This document shows, piece after piece, positions 1-5,010 of a stretch of DNA of 5,010 nt (position 1 is its first letter; each line of letters starts with the position of its first letter). The translations under genes were made by a program, and so were the position numbers. The notes beneath the pieces were generated by a model. The model had not been told where the DNA came from and did no database searches. It saw only the letters and a list, made by a program, of their open reading frames with translations. The DNA comes from Clostridiales bacterium. Lineage in GTDB: Bacteria > Bacillota > Clostridia > Peptostreptococcales > BM714. The DNA lies in assembly GCA_002869095.1 (NCBI GenBank), contig PKTO01000037.1, positions 1 to 5,010 of the forward strand, written 5' to 3'.

Positions 1-546
1 GACGGCTTCAAAGAGAAGAGGCTGAGCATGTATTCGCATACGGGAACCCATATGGATGCTCCCGCCCACTTGTTTGAAGGAGGAAAGACCCTGGACCGCT
101 ACCATGTCGGGCATTTTTTCGGAAAGGCCTTCGTAGTTGATGCGGCGGGGCAAGGCAGTAAAATAGGCAGAGAATTTCTTGAACAGTTTGAAAAGCAATT
201 GAATCAGGCGGACTATGCTTTGTTTCATACAGGCTGGAGCATATATTGGGGCAGGGAAGAATACTACGGCAATTTCCCTTGTCTTGAAAATGAAGCAGCT
301 TCATACCTGGCTTCCTTCGGGCTCAAGGGAGTCGGATTCGACAATATTTCGGCAGACCCCATAGATGACGCCAGCCTGGCCAACCACCGGATTTTCCTTG
401 GAAAGGAAATGGTCATAGTGGAAAACCTGAAGAATCTGGAAAGCCTGGCCGGCCAAGGATTTTTCTGGTTTTCGGCCATGCCTCTCAGGACGGTCGAAGC
501 CGACGGATCTCCCGTCAGGGCAAGTGCCATATTGGGCAACATATAA
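1..546 (+). CDS. Cyclase family protein (kynurenine formamidase-like metal hydrolase), 5'-truncated
   Basis: The reading frame is open from base 1 to a TAA at 544-546 (181 residues visible). The true start lies left of the window; family members are usually a little over 200 residues, so roughly 25-40 N-terminal residues are missing. The family signature HxGTHxDxPxH is intact as HTGTHMDAPAH at visible residues 13-23. In characterised relatives (KynB-type arylformamidases, Pfam Cyclase) the two early His and the Asp bind the metal and the last His takes part in catalysis. The later family blocks are also present: FHTGW, GVGFDNISAD, and an NHRIFLG...VIVENLKNL segment with His129 and Glu141. It is probably a soluble cytoplasmic metal-dependent amidase or hydrolase. 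The substrate cannot be told: no tryptophan-degradation genes are in view, and many bacterial members are not kynurenine formamidases. The gene ends just before a hairpin terminator. Confidence 0.9.
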   Translation, partial: DGFKEKRLSMYSHTGTHMDAPAHLFEGGKTLDRYHVGHFFGKAFVVDAAGQGSKIGREFLEQFEKQLNQADYALFHTGWSIYWGREEYYGNFPCLENEAASYLASFGLKGVGFDNISADPIDDASLANHRIFLGKEMVIVENLKNLESLAGQGFFWFSAMPLRTVEADGSPVRASAILGNI

Positions 547-549
547 TTA

Positions 550-594
550 AAAACCGCCTTGTCAACCAAATTGTTGGGTATGACAGGCGGTTTT
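550..594. terminator. Bidirectional rho-independent terminator between convergent genes
   Basis: The arms AAAACCGCCTTGTCA (550-564) and TGACAGGCGGTTTT (581-594) pair with a single bulged base around a 16-nt loop. Read on the minus strand the stem ends in TTTTTAATTA, a good U-tract, which suits the MATE gene ending at 633. On the plus strand it ends in TTTTGT, a weaker tract, but it begins only 3 bases after the cyclase stop. One hairpin therefore probably ends both converging transcripts. Confidence 0.8.
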
Positions 595-625
595 GTCCAC
601 ACTATGCACAATATTTTGTGGATAA
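593..625. promoter_or_regulatory. Cluster of three DnaA-box-like 9-mers
   Basis: TTGTCCACA (593-601) and CTATGCACA (602-610) abut each other on the plus strand. Each matches the DnaA-box consensus TTATNCACA at 8 of 9 positions. TGTGGATAA (617-625) is a perfect TTATCCACA on the minus strand. The first and third also form a 6-bp inverted repeat (TCCACA/TGTGGA). No dnaA, dnaN, parAB or AT-rich unwinding region is in the window, so this is not a visible replication origin. A DnaA-binding or titration site is possible; chance is the alternative. Confidence 0.4.
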
Positions 626-632
626 GGATTTT

Positions 633-2009
633 TTAGACACAAGAAGATTCCGCGGGAGCGTCCTCGCATTCTTTCATTTTGTTCATTTCCTTGAATATGA
701 GAATTCCGGTCAAAAGGGTGGAAATCAAATCCGCAAGCGGGTAGGATATCCAGATTCCGGTCAATGCAAGGTTCCCTACCCTTGGAAGAAATAGAAGGAG
801 GGGAATCAAAACCAGCACCTGCCGAAGAAGCGACAGCACCAGCGATGTGACGGCCTTGCCGAGAGACTGAAAAAGCGCCGCGCCCACTATCTGGACGCCT
901 ATGACCGGAATCATCATTATGACCAGCCTTAGAGCCGGAGCCCCTTGGGAAATCAATTCCGCATCGGTGCTGAATATGCCGAATATGGCGTATGGGAAGA
1001 GTTCTCCAAACAAAACGCTTGTGCTTGCAAAAACAGTAGTGACGATTATTGAAAGCTTGATTACTTCCCGGACGCGTCCATATTTTTTTGCCCCGTAGTT
1101 GAAGCCGACTATTGGCTGCAGCCCCTGTACAACCCCGAATAGAGGCATGAAAAGGAACATTGTAACCCGCCTTATGATTCCGAATATCGATATCGCCAAG
1201 TCTCCGCCGTAGAAGGCAAGGGAGTGGTTGACGAGTATTGCGACAAAGCTTCCGGCGACCTGCCTGGCGAAGGAAGCCAGCCCCACGGTGAAGATATCCT
1301 TCAGAATCCTGTAGTCGGGACGAAGATGGTGCCAACGGACCTTAAGTGTGCTGCTGTCGCCGTAAAGGTAAAATGTGATGTAGATGAAAGAAAAAAACTG
1401 GGACAGTATCGTCGCGATGGCGGCGCCCCTTATGCCCATGTCCAAAGCGAATATGAAAATGGGGTCGAACACTATGTTCAGGCCTGTTCCTATGAGCATT
1501 GCGATCATCGAAACCTTTGCGTTGCCTTCAGCCCTCACAAGATTGTTTGATGAAACGGTGAAGGAGAAGAAAACGCTTCCCATCAGAATTATCCTGATGT
1601 AGTCCCTCGCATAAGGAAGTATGGCGTCTGTAGCCCCGAAAATCCTGAGCACCGGGTCTGTGAAAATGAGGCCGATTGACATTACAATCGCGCTTATCAG
1701 CAAAACAGCCCCGAATGAGTTGCCTGCCACATGGTCGGCTTTTTCGACTTCTCCGGCACCGAGACTTCTCGATATGGCGGAAGCGGCTCCTATTCCAACC
1801 ATCTGGGCGAATGCCATTATGATCATTTGTATGGGGAAGGCTATAGAAAGGCCTCCGATGGCCAAGGTTCCTACTCCGCGCCCTATGAAAATGGTGTCGA
1901 CCACATTGTACAGAGCGTTTACAATCATGCCTATGGTTGCAGGCATTGACAGGTTGAACAGCAATTTGCTGATTTTTTCATTTCCGAGTCGTTCGCTTCT
2001 TTCGTTCAT
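633..2009 (-). CDS. MATE family multidrug/cation efflux transporter, MepA-like
   Basis: This 458-residue protein has the normal length for a MATE exporter and alternates about twelve hydrophobic segments in two related halves. Family marks are LYNVVDTIFIGRGVG near residues 33-47, the RAEGN motif at 159-163 followed by GTGLNIVFDPIFIF, and the second-half block GVVQGLQPIVGFNYGAKKYGRV at about 292-313, which resembles the MepA subgroup. MATE proteins sit in the cytoplasmic membrane and export cationic drugs, dyes or metabolites using a Na+ or H+ gradient; the substrate here is unknown. The start ATG (2009-2007) overlaps the MarR stop as ATGA and has an AGGAGA ribosome binding site 7 bases upstream, so translation is probably coupled. 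The hydrophilic C-terminal tail (EMNKMKECEDAPAESSCV) carries two Cys. No frameshift was seen. Confidence 0.94.
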   Translation of the reverse strand: MNERSERLGNEKISKLLFNLSMPATIGMIVNALYNVVDTIFIGRGVGTLAIGGLSIAFPIQMIIMAFAQMVGIGAASAISRSLGAGEVEKADHVAGNSFGAVLLISAIVMSIGLIFTDPVLRIFGATDAILPYARDYIRIILMGSVFFSFTVSSNNLVRAEGNAKVSMIAMLIGTGLNIVFDPIFIFALDMGIRGAAIATILSQFFSFIYITFYLYGDSSTLKVRWHHLRPDYRILKDIFTVGLASFARQVAGSFVAILVNHSLAFYGGDLAISIFGIIRRVTMFLFMPLFGVVQGLQPIVGFNYGAKKYGRVREVIKLSIIVTTVFASTSVLFGELFPYAIFGIFSTDAELISQGAPALRLVIMMIPVIGVQIVGAALFQSLGKAVTSLVLSLLRQVLVLIPLLLFLPRVGNLALTGIWISYPLADLISTLLTGILIFKEMNKMKECEDAPAESSCV

Positions 2010-2476
2010 AGCGTTTTCTCCTGTTCTTTGGTTCGGTGAAGTGCGGCGGTTTCTTCGACTGCGTTATTTGCCAAGGCCTGAAGCAGTTCGAGAGCTTTAA
2101 AAGATTCCTCTTCGGTAAGGCCGTTTGCCAATGCGTCTGTCCATTCCGAAATAATTTTTTTGAGTTCGCTTTTGAAATCCAAAGCCTTTTTCGTAAGGTG
2201 TATGCTGTAGGCGCGCTTGTCGGAAGAATCCCTTTGCCTCGACACGTATCCGGATGACTCAAGCTTCTTGAGAGCCCTTGCTGTGGTGCCCTTGTCTATA
2301 TTGATGCTTTTGCAAAGATCCTCCTGCCGTATGCCGTCATTATGGTAGAGGGCCATCAGAAAGGGCGCCTGGCCGCTTCCGATTCCGTATTGGCCAAGTT
2401 TTTCGTCGATGAAAATCCTCCCGTGCCTGTGTATGATTGAGACATATTTGCCAAGTGACATATTTGAACTGTGCAT
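2006..2476 (-). CDS. MarR family transcriptional regulator, probable repressor of the MATE operon
   Basis: This is a 156-residue winged-helix protein. The helix-turn-helix runs over about residues 49-78 (IRQEDLCKSINIDKGTTARALKKLESSGYV), followed by the MarR wing RQRDSSDKRAY (80-90) with its conserved Asp and Arg. Flanking helices form the usual dimerisation region. The start at 2476 was chosen because GGAGG lies 5 bases upstream (2482-2486). An in-frame start at 2542 would put 22 extra residues inside the promoter palindrome. MarR proteins bind palindromic DNA as dimers and are released by small ligands or oxidation. The arrangement matches mepR-mepA of S. aureus: regulator first, MATE gene directly downstream with a 4-base overlap. 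Autoregulation through the inverted repeat at 2496-2549 is inferred. The only Cys is Cys55 in the helix-turn-helix region, so an OhrR-type thiol switch is not obvious. Confidence 0.93.
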   Translation of the reverse strand: MHSSNMSLGKYVSIIHRHGRIFIDEKLGQYGIGSGQAPFLMALYHNDGIRQEDLCKSINIDKGTTARALKKLESSGYVSRQRDSSDKRAYSIHLTKKALDFKSELKKIISEWTDALANGLTEEESFKALELLQALANNAVEETAALHRTKEQEKTL

Positions 2477-2495
2477 GTAAACCTCCAGAAAACAA

Positions 2496-2549
2496 GTAAT
2501 GGTTGCAAAGACAACTATACCACGGCATAGTTGTCTTTGCAACCATTAC
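2496..2549. repeat. Perfect 23-bp inverted repeat, probable double MarR operator
   Basis: The arms at 2496-2518 and 2527-2549 are exact reverse complements with an 8-base spacer (ACCACGGC). Each arm also contains its own looser dyad, GTTG-N6-CAAC with flanking AT/AT (GTTG/CAAC at 2502-2515 and 2530-2543). The DNA therefore offers two pseudo-palindromic sites in opposite orientation, with centres 28 bp apart. MarR operators are typically short palindromes of about this size. The repeat covers the -35, -10 and likely start of the marR promoter, so occupancy should block transcription. A transcript reading through from hlyIII would contain the whole repeat and could fold into a long hairpin. Confidence 0.8.
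2514..2542 (-). promoter_or_regulatory. Sigma-A-type promoter of the marR-MATE operon
   Basis: On the minus strand, -35 TTGCAA (2537-2542) and -10 TATAGT (2514-2519) are separated by exactly 17 bases. The -10 matches TATAAT at 5 of 6 positions and the -35 matches TTGACA at 4 of 6. Transcription would start near 2507, giving a leader of about 30 bases before the ATG at 2476. Both boxes lie within the inverted repeat, which fits direct repression by MarR. Confidence 0.65.
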
Positions 2550-2571
2550 GATAAAAAAACAGAGAATATGT

Positions 2572-3225
2572 TTAGATTGCGGGAAGCAGGTATCTGCTGA
2601 CCATTATGAAATGTGAAAGGCTTCCCCCCAGTATGAAGAGATGGAAGATTTCATGGAATCCGAAAATGGAAAGATGGAGCCTTTTAGGTTTGAATGCGTA
2701 AATCAAAGCTCCCGCGGTATACAGTACCCCGCCCGAAAGCAAAAGAATGAAACCGGGCAGCGGAAGAGTCCTGTATATGGGCATTATGAAAAATACTGCC
2801 AGCCAACCGAGAAAGAGATAGAATGAAGTATAGATGAACCTCGGCGCGCCGAGCCAAGCCAGCTTCATTATTATGCCGGCAAGAGTCAGAATCCAAATTC
2901 CGGCAAGAAGATACAGCCCAAGCGGCCTCGGTAGGGCAAGAATGCATATTGGGGTATACGTGCCGGCTATGAGAACGTAGATCATGGAATGGTCTATTTT
3001 CCTGAGCAGCCGTATCGTTTTTGAGGATGCCATCAGCCAATGGTAGCAGGTGGAGGCGCTGTACAGGAGAATCAGGCTTGCGCCGAATACAAGCGCAGAA
3101 ATCAGATATTCCGGTGAAGGCTGCCTGAGAACTTTAAAAAGCATCCAGACGAGTCCCATTGCCGAAAGAATCGCCCCTAATAGGTGGGTTATGCTGTTTA
3201 CCGGCTCGCGAATTTTGAAAAACAT
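2572..3225 (-). CDS. Hemolysin III (HlyIII/PAQR) family membrane protein
   Basis: This 217-residue protein has about seven hydrophobic helices, the usual size and topology for bacterial HlyIII proteins related to the PAQR/adiponectin-receptor superfamily. Signatures in order are EPVNSITHLLGA (7-18), STCYHW (58-63), KIDHSMIYVLIAGTYTP (76-92) and GFHEIFHLFILGGSLSHF (189-206). In this superfamily a His in the second helix and two in the last (here His62, His191 and His195), with Ser and Asp nearby, form a zinc site in a hydrolase-like pocket; all are present. The name comes from Bacillus cereus hemolysin III, but haemolytic activity should not be assumed. The start at 3225 has AGGAGG (3233-3238) 7 bases upstream. 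A longer in-frame start at 3297 would run through the promoter and is rejected. The gene lies 95 bases upstream of marR on the same strand but has a separate promoter. Confidence 0.92.
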   Translation of the reverse strand: MFFKIREPVNSITHLLGAILSAMGLVWMLFKVLRQPSPEYLISALVFGASLILLYSASTCYHWLMASSKTIRLLRKIDHSMIYVLIAGTYTPICILALPRPLGLYLLAGIWILTLAGIIMKLAWLGAPRFIYTSFYLFLGWLAVFFIMPIYRTLPLPGFILLLSGGVLYTAGALIYAFKPKRLHLSIFGFHEIFHLFILGGSLSHFIMVSRYLLPAI

Positions 3226-3268
3226 AAAAAAACCTCCTATGTAGTATGCATAACTATGTGATATATTG

Positions 3269-3297
3269 ATTATAACAAGCTTGATTCCGGAATACAA
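3269..3297 (-). promoter_or_regulatory. Promoter of hlyIII with a palindrome in the spacer
   Basis: On the minus strand, -10 TATAAT (3269-3274) is a perfect match, and TTGTAT (3292-3297) stands 17 bases upstream as a weak -35. The 10-bp palindrome ATTCCGGAAT (3284-3293) lies between and partly over the -35, a position where MerR-type activators and many repressors bind. The start would fall near 3262, leaving a leader of about 36 bases. The weak -35 with a perfect -10 is compatible with an activated promoter, but that is inference. Confidence 0.6.
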
Positions 3298-3370
3298 GAA
3301 GCGCTTTTAGGATTGCCCCAAAATGATTTGAGCCACACAAACGAATCAAAAATTTACAGGAGGAAACAGA

Positions 3371-3889
3371 ATGAAAGAGAAGATAGAGGAATTTATGAAT
3401 GCTCCGGGGATTGCGCCGGAGACAATACCCGACATCGATTTGTACATGGACCAGATTTTGGTTTTTCTCGATGAAAAGCTCAAGGTATACGAGAGGGGTG
3501 AAAATGAAAAGGTGATGACCAAAACGATGGTCAACAACTACGTCAAGGCAAAAGTCATAAAGCGTCCCCACAGGAAAAAGTACAGCAAAGGGCAGGTTGA
3601 ACATCTCATAATGCTTTATCGACTAAAGAGCGTATTGTCGCTAAAGGACATACAGAAAATTTTCGGGTTGATGGAAAATCAATTTGAAAGCGTTTACGGA
3701 CTGTTCAGGGAGATCGAAAAAAAACATCTCGAAAGTCTTTCCAGGCGGTATGAAAAAAAACCGGGAGAAGGCAGGCCCGATCAGACGGCAATAGAGATTA
3801 TAGAGCTTGCTGTAGAGGCCGACCTCAAGAAGCGACTGGCGGAAAAGCTTCTTGACGGGTTGGAAGTTGATGGAATTCGCAGAAAATGA
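3371..3889 (+). CDS. DUF1836 domain protein, putative MerR-like DNA-binding regulator
   Basis: This 172-residue soluble, charged protein starts with ATG 7 bases after AGGAGG (3358-3363). It fits the DUF1836 family of Firmicutes: an N-terminal IPDIDLYMDQILVFLDEKL block (19-37), then MTKTMVNNYVKAKVIKRPHRKKYSKGQVEHL (49-79) and LSLKDIQKIFGL (89-100). The middle part reads like a MerR-type winged helix (a helix with NNYVK, a basic turn RPHRKKYS, then a helix beginning with GQVEHL). That resemblance is my reading and not an established function. The C-terminal third is a charged helical region without Cys, so a metal- or redox-sensing MerR is unlikely. The gene is divergent from hlyIII across a 145-base spacer. 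No convincing sigma-A promoter was found for it, and no clear terminator follows it. Confidence 0.85.
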   Translation: MKEKIEEFMNAPGIAPETIPDIDLYMDQILVFLDEKLKVYERGENEKVMTKTMVNNYVKAKVIKRPHRKKYSKGQVEHLIMLYRLKSVLSLKDIQKIFGLMENQFESVYGLFREIEKKHLESLSRRYEKKPGEGRPDQTAIEIIELAVEADLKKRLAEKLLDGLEVDGIRRK

Positions 3890-3964
3890 AATTTGAGGGA
3901 AAGAAGTATGCAGACCGTTTCAGATTGAAGAATCGATGCAAAGGCAAATAATTGGAGCAAACGC

Positions 3965-3993
3965 TTGACAAAGCGTGAAATCCGGTATAATAT
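3965..3993 (+). promoter_or_regulatory. Sigma-A promoter of the tetR gene
   Basis: A perfect -35 TTGACA (3965-3970) is followed after 17 bases by TAATAT (3988-3993). The alternative -10 TATAAT (3986-3991) is perfect but at a 15-base spacing. Either way transcription would start near 3998-4001, at the left edge of the TAACG-AA-CGTTA operator. The -35 sits in a small inverted repeat, ACGCTT-GACA-AAGCGT (3961-3976). Confidence 0.75.
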
Positions 3994-4003
3994 GATGGCA
4001 AGC

Positions 4004-4018
4004 TAACGAACGTTAAGT
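4004..4018. promoter_or_regulatory. TetR operator, copy 1 (autoregulatory)
   Basis: TAACGAACGTTAAGT contains the perfect dyad TAACG-AA-CGTTA (4004-4015). It lies just downstream of the -10 and upstream of the ribosome binding site, where a bound dimer would block initiation. The same 15 bases recur at 4609-4623. TetR regulators commonly bind short palindromes next to their own gene; assignment to this TetR is inference from position and repetition. Confidence 0.75.
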
Positions 4019-4036
4019 TAAAAGGGAGGCGTTCTT

Positions 4037-4588
4037 TTGGAAATGTCAACAAAGGAAGCGATAAAAAGAGTGGCAATAGAACAGTTCGGAAAGAAAGGTT
4101 TTCATGGGACGTCGGTGCGCGACATAGCCAAAGGGGCGGACTGTTCGATTCCCATGGTCTACTATTACTACAACAGCAAGAAGGAGCTTTTTGATGAAAT
4201 CGTATACAAGGAATTCATTCGATTGATTGAAAGGCTGAACAGCGAGGTCGAAAGGGGTTCGTCCCTGCAGGATGTTTATTTCAACGCGATAAGACAACGA
4301 AAGAATCTGGGCGGCTACGACCGTTCCGTCTACCGCCTCGCGATAAAAGTGTGGCTTGGATATGAGGAGGGGCAGGAAGTAAGGCATAAGCTGATGGAGT
4401 GGGAAAGGGAGAGATACGAGCGAAACAGAAAAATTTTGTCCAAGCTTTATCAGGACCCTGAAAAACTTGATGCCGTTACAGACATTCTTGTGGGGATTGT
4501 ACAAAATTTTACCGAAAGGATTCTGCTTCTGGAAGAGGATCTGCCCGATGAAAAAATAAGAGGGGCGCTTGAGCACATAATGGCGTAG
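4037..4588 (+). CDS. TetR/AcrR family transcriptional regulator
   Basis: This 183-residue protein has the TetR N-terminal DNA-binding domain: KEAIKRVAIEQFGKKGFHGTSV (6-27), then the helix-turn-helix SVRDIAKGADCSIPMVYYYYNSKKELFDEIV (26-56) with the family's conserved Tyr and Lys-Glu-Leu-Phe. The C-terminal ligand and dimer region is helical and too variable to predict an inducer. The start is probably TTG at 4037: GGGAGG (4024-4029) is 7 bases away, whereas the next in-frame ATG at 4043 is 13 bases away, too far for good initiation. Using the ATG would remove two residues and leave the domain intact. Identical palindromes lie just before the gene and just after its TAG stop, so autoregulation plus control of the downstream DUF3795 gene is likely. 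No terminator separates the two genes. Confidence 0.93.
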   Translation: MEMSTKEAIKRVAIEQFGKKGFHGTSVRDIAKGADCSIPMVYYYYNSKKELFDEIVYKEFIRLIERLNSEVERGSSLQDVYFNAIRQRKNLGGYDRSVYRLAIKVWLGYEEGQEVRHKLMEWERERYERNRKILSKLYQDPEKLDAVTDILVGIVQNFTERILLLEEDLPDEKIRGALEHIMA

Positions 4589-4608
4589 CCTTCTTCATGC
4601 ATAAATAA

Positions 4609-4623
4609 TAACGAACGTTAAGT
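4609..4623. promoter_or_regulatory. TetR operator, copy 2 (upstream of the DUF3795 gene)
   Basis: This is an exact repeat of the 15 bases at 4004-4018, again with the dyad TAACG-AA-CGTTA (4609-4620). It lies 20 bases after the tetR stop and 5 bases before the AAGGAGG of the next gene. An AT-rich TAAATAATAA stretch at 4602-4611 could serve as a -10, but I see no good -35. Either a weak promoter is repressed here, or the site acts as a roadblock to readthrough from tetR. Confidence 0.7.
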
Positions 4624-4641
4624 ACAAAAAGGAGGATTCAA

Positions 4642-5010
4642 ATGGATATCACCAGAATGACCGCGCCATGCGGTTTGGACTGCTTCAACTGCCATGTGCA
4701 CGAGAACAACATTACAGAGGAAATGAGAAAGGGCCTTGCCGCAATGCTGCATAAAAGCCCTGACGAGGTTGCCTGCAAGGGCTGCAGGGACCAGAACGGC
4801 TGCGCACTTTATTCGGGAGCTTGTGAAACGCTTGAATGCGCACGCGCAAAAGGCGTCGAGTTCTGTCACGAGTGCTCGTCCTTTCCCTGCGGCAAACTTG
4901 CGCCTTCAACATCGGGGGCGGAAAAGTATCCGCATAATCTTAAAGTCTATAATTTGTGCCAAATAAAGTCGCTTGGGCTTGAGGAATGGGCCGAAAAACA
5001 TTCGATGAAA
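4642..5010 (+). CDS. DUF3795 cysteine-rich protein, 3'-truncated
   Basis: The frame opens at ATG 4642, six bases after AAGGAGG (4629-4635), and stays open to the window edge (123 residues visible, no stop). The start TAPCGLDCFNCHVHE carries the DUF3795 hallmark APCGLxCxxC. It is followed by CKGCRDQNGC (45-54), C61, C66, and VEFCHECSSFPCGKL (72-86). Twelve Cys are visible, at 10, 14, 17, 45, 48, 54, 61, 66, 75, 78, 83 and 106. Their clustered CxxC spacing suggests zinc or iron-sulfur binding, but the family has no established function. There is no signal peptide, so it is probably cytoplasmic. The gene lies 53 bases after tetR on the same strand, with a copy of the TetR operator in between, which points to TetR control. 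Family members are commonly somewhat longer than the visible part. Confidence 0.88.
   Translation, partial: MDITRMTAPCGLDCFNCHVHENNITEEMRKGLAAMLHKSPDEVACKGCRDQNGCALYSGACETLECARAKGVEFCHECSSFPCGKLAPSTSGAEKYPHNLKVYNLCQIKSLGLEEWAEKHSMK

Noticed and set aside
28..546. Starting the cyclase at the ATG at position 28
   Set aside because: The frame is open to the window edge, no ribosome binding site is suitably placed before 28, and the family has further N-terminal residues before the metal motif, so the gene is truncated by the window.
562..1335. A 257-codon open frame on the minus strand inside the MATE gene region
   Set aside because: It overlaps the MATE gene in another frame, its product is a low-complexity Arg/Gly/His-rich string with no recognisable domain, and it lacks a good ribosome binding site.
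1621..2100. A 159-codon plus-strand frame antisense to the MATE and marR genes
   Set aside because: It is a shadow of the real genes: its Met/Pro/Ile-rich product resembles no family, and no promoter or ribosome binding site fits.
2503..2532. A mirror-image promoter on the plus strand of the inverted repeat (TTGCAA, 17 bases, CATAGT)
   Set aside because: It arises from the symmetry of the repeat. The plus strand downstream is antisense to hlyIII with no gene to serve.
2477..2542. A 22-residue N-terminal extension of MarR
   Set aside because: It would begin inside the promoter/operator palindrome upstream of the predicted transcript start, and GGAGG is placed exactly for the ATG at 2476.
2552..2598. 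A hlyIII terminator made of the AGCAG/CTGCT hairpin (2585-2598) and the T-run at 2553-2559
   Set aside because: The stem is only 5 bp, lies within the coding end of the gene, and is about 25 bases from the T-run, too far for a rho-independent terminator.
3226..3297. A 24-residue N-terminal extension of the HlyIII protein
   Set aside because: It runs through the -35 and -10 of the gene's own promoter, and AGGAGG sits 7 bases before the ATG at 3225.
4046..4576. A 176-codon minus-strand frame antisense to tetR
   Set aside because: It covers almost exactly the tetR coding region and has no domain or start signal of its own; tetR has a clear family match.

Overview
The window looks like an ordinary chromosomal stretch of a Firmicute, most likely a member of the Clostridia. 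The grounds are strong GGAGG-type ribosome binding sites, sigma-A-like promoters, moderate GC by eye, and families common in anaerobic Firmicutes (DUF1836, DUF3795, a MarR-MATE pair, HlyIII). The species cannot be named from the sequence alone. No rRNA, tRNA, CRISPR, insertion sequence or phage gene was seen.

Layout. (1) 1-546, plus strand: the C-terminal part of a cyclase/kynurenine-formamidase-type metal hydrolase, cut by the window edge. (2) 550-632: an intergenic spacer with a bidirectional hairpin terminator, then a tight cluster of three DnaA-box-like 9-mers, one of them perfect. (3) 633-2476, minus strand: a two-gene operon in which a MarR repressor precedes a MepA-like MATE exporter, joined by an ATGA overlap. 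Its promoter lies inside a perfect 23-bp inverted repeat at 2496-2549, probably the MarR operator. (4) 2572-3225, minus strand: a seven-helix HlyIII/PAQR membrane protein with its own promoter. (5) 3371-3889, plus strand: a DUF1836 protein with a MerR-like DNA-binding look, divergent from hlyIII. (6) 4037-4588, plus strand: a TetR regulator with a TTG start. It is followed at 4642 by a cysteine-rich DUF3795 protein that runs off the right edge.

How the parts work together. The window is rich in small self-contained regulatory circuits. MarR probably represses itself and the MATE pump until a ligand appears, as in mepR-mepA of Staphylococcus aureus. The TetR gene has the same 15-bp palindromic site on both sides, one after its own promoter and one just before the DUF3795 ribosome binding site, so it probably controls both itself and DUF3795. 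The DUF1836 protein may control the divergent hlyIII promoter, which carries a 10-bp palindrome at its -35/spacer; this last link is speculative. No clearly new multi-gene system is visible. The most interesting items are the regulatory DNA elements and the unexplained TetR/DUF3795 and DUF1836/HlyIII pairings.
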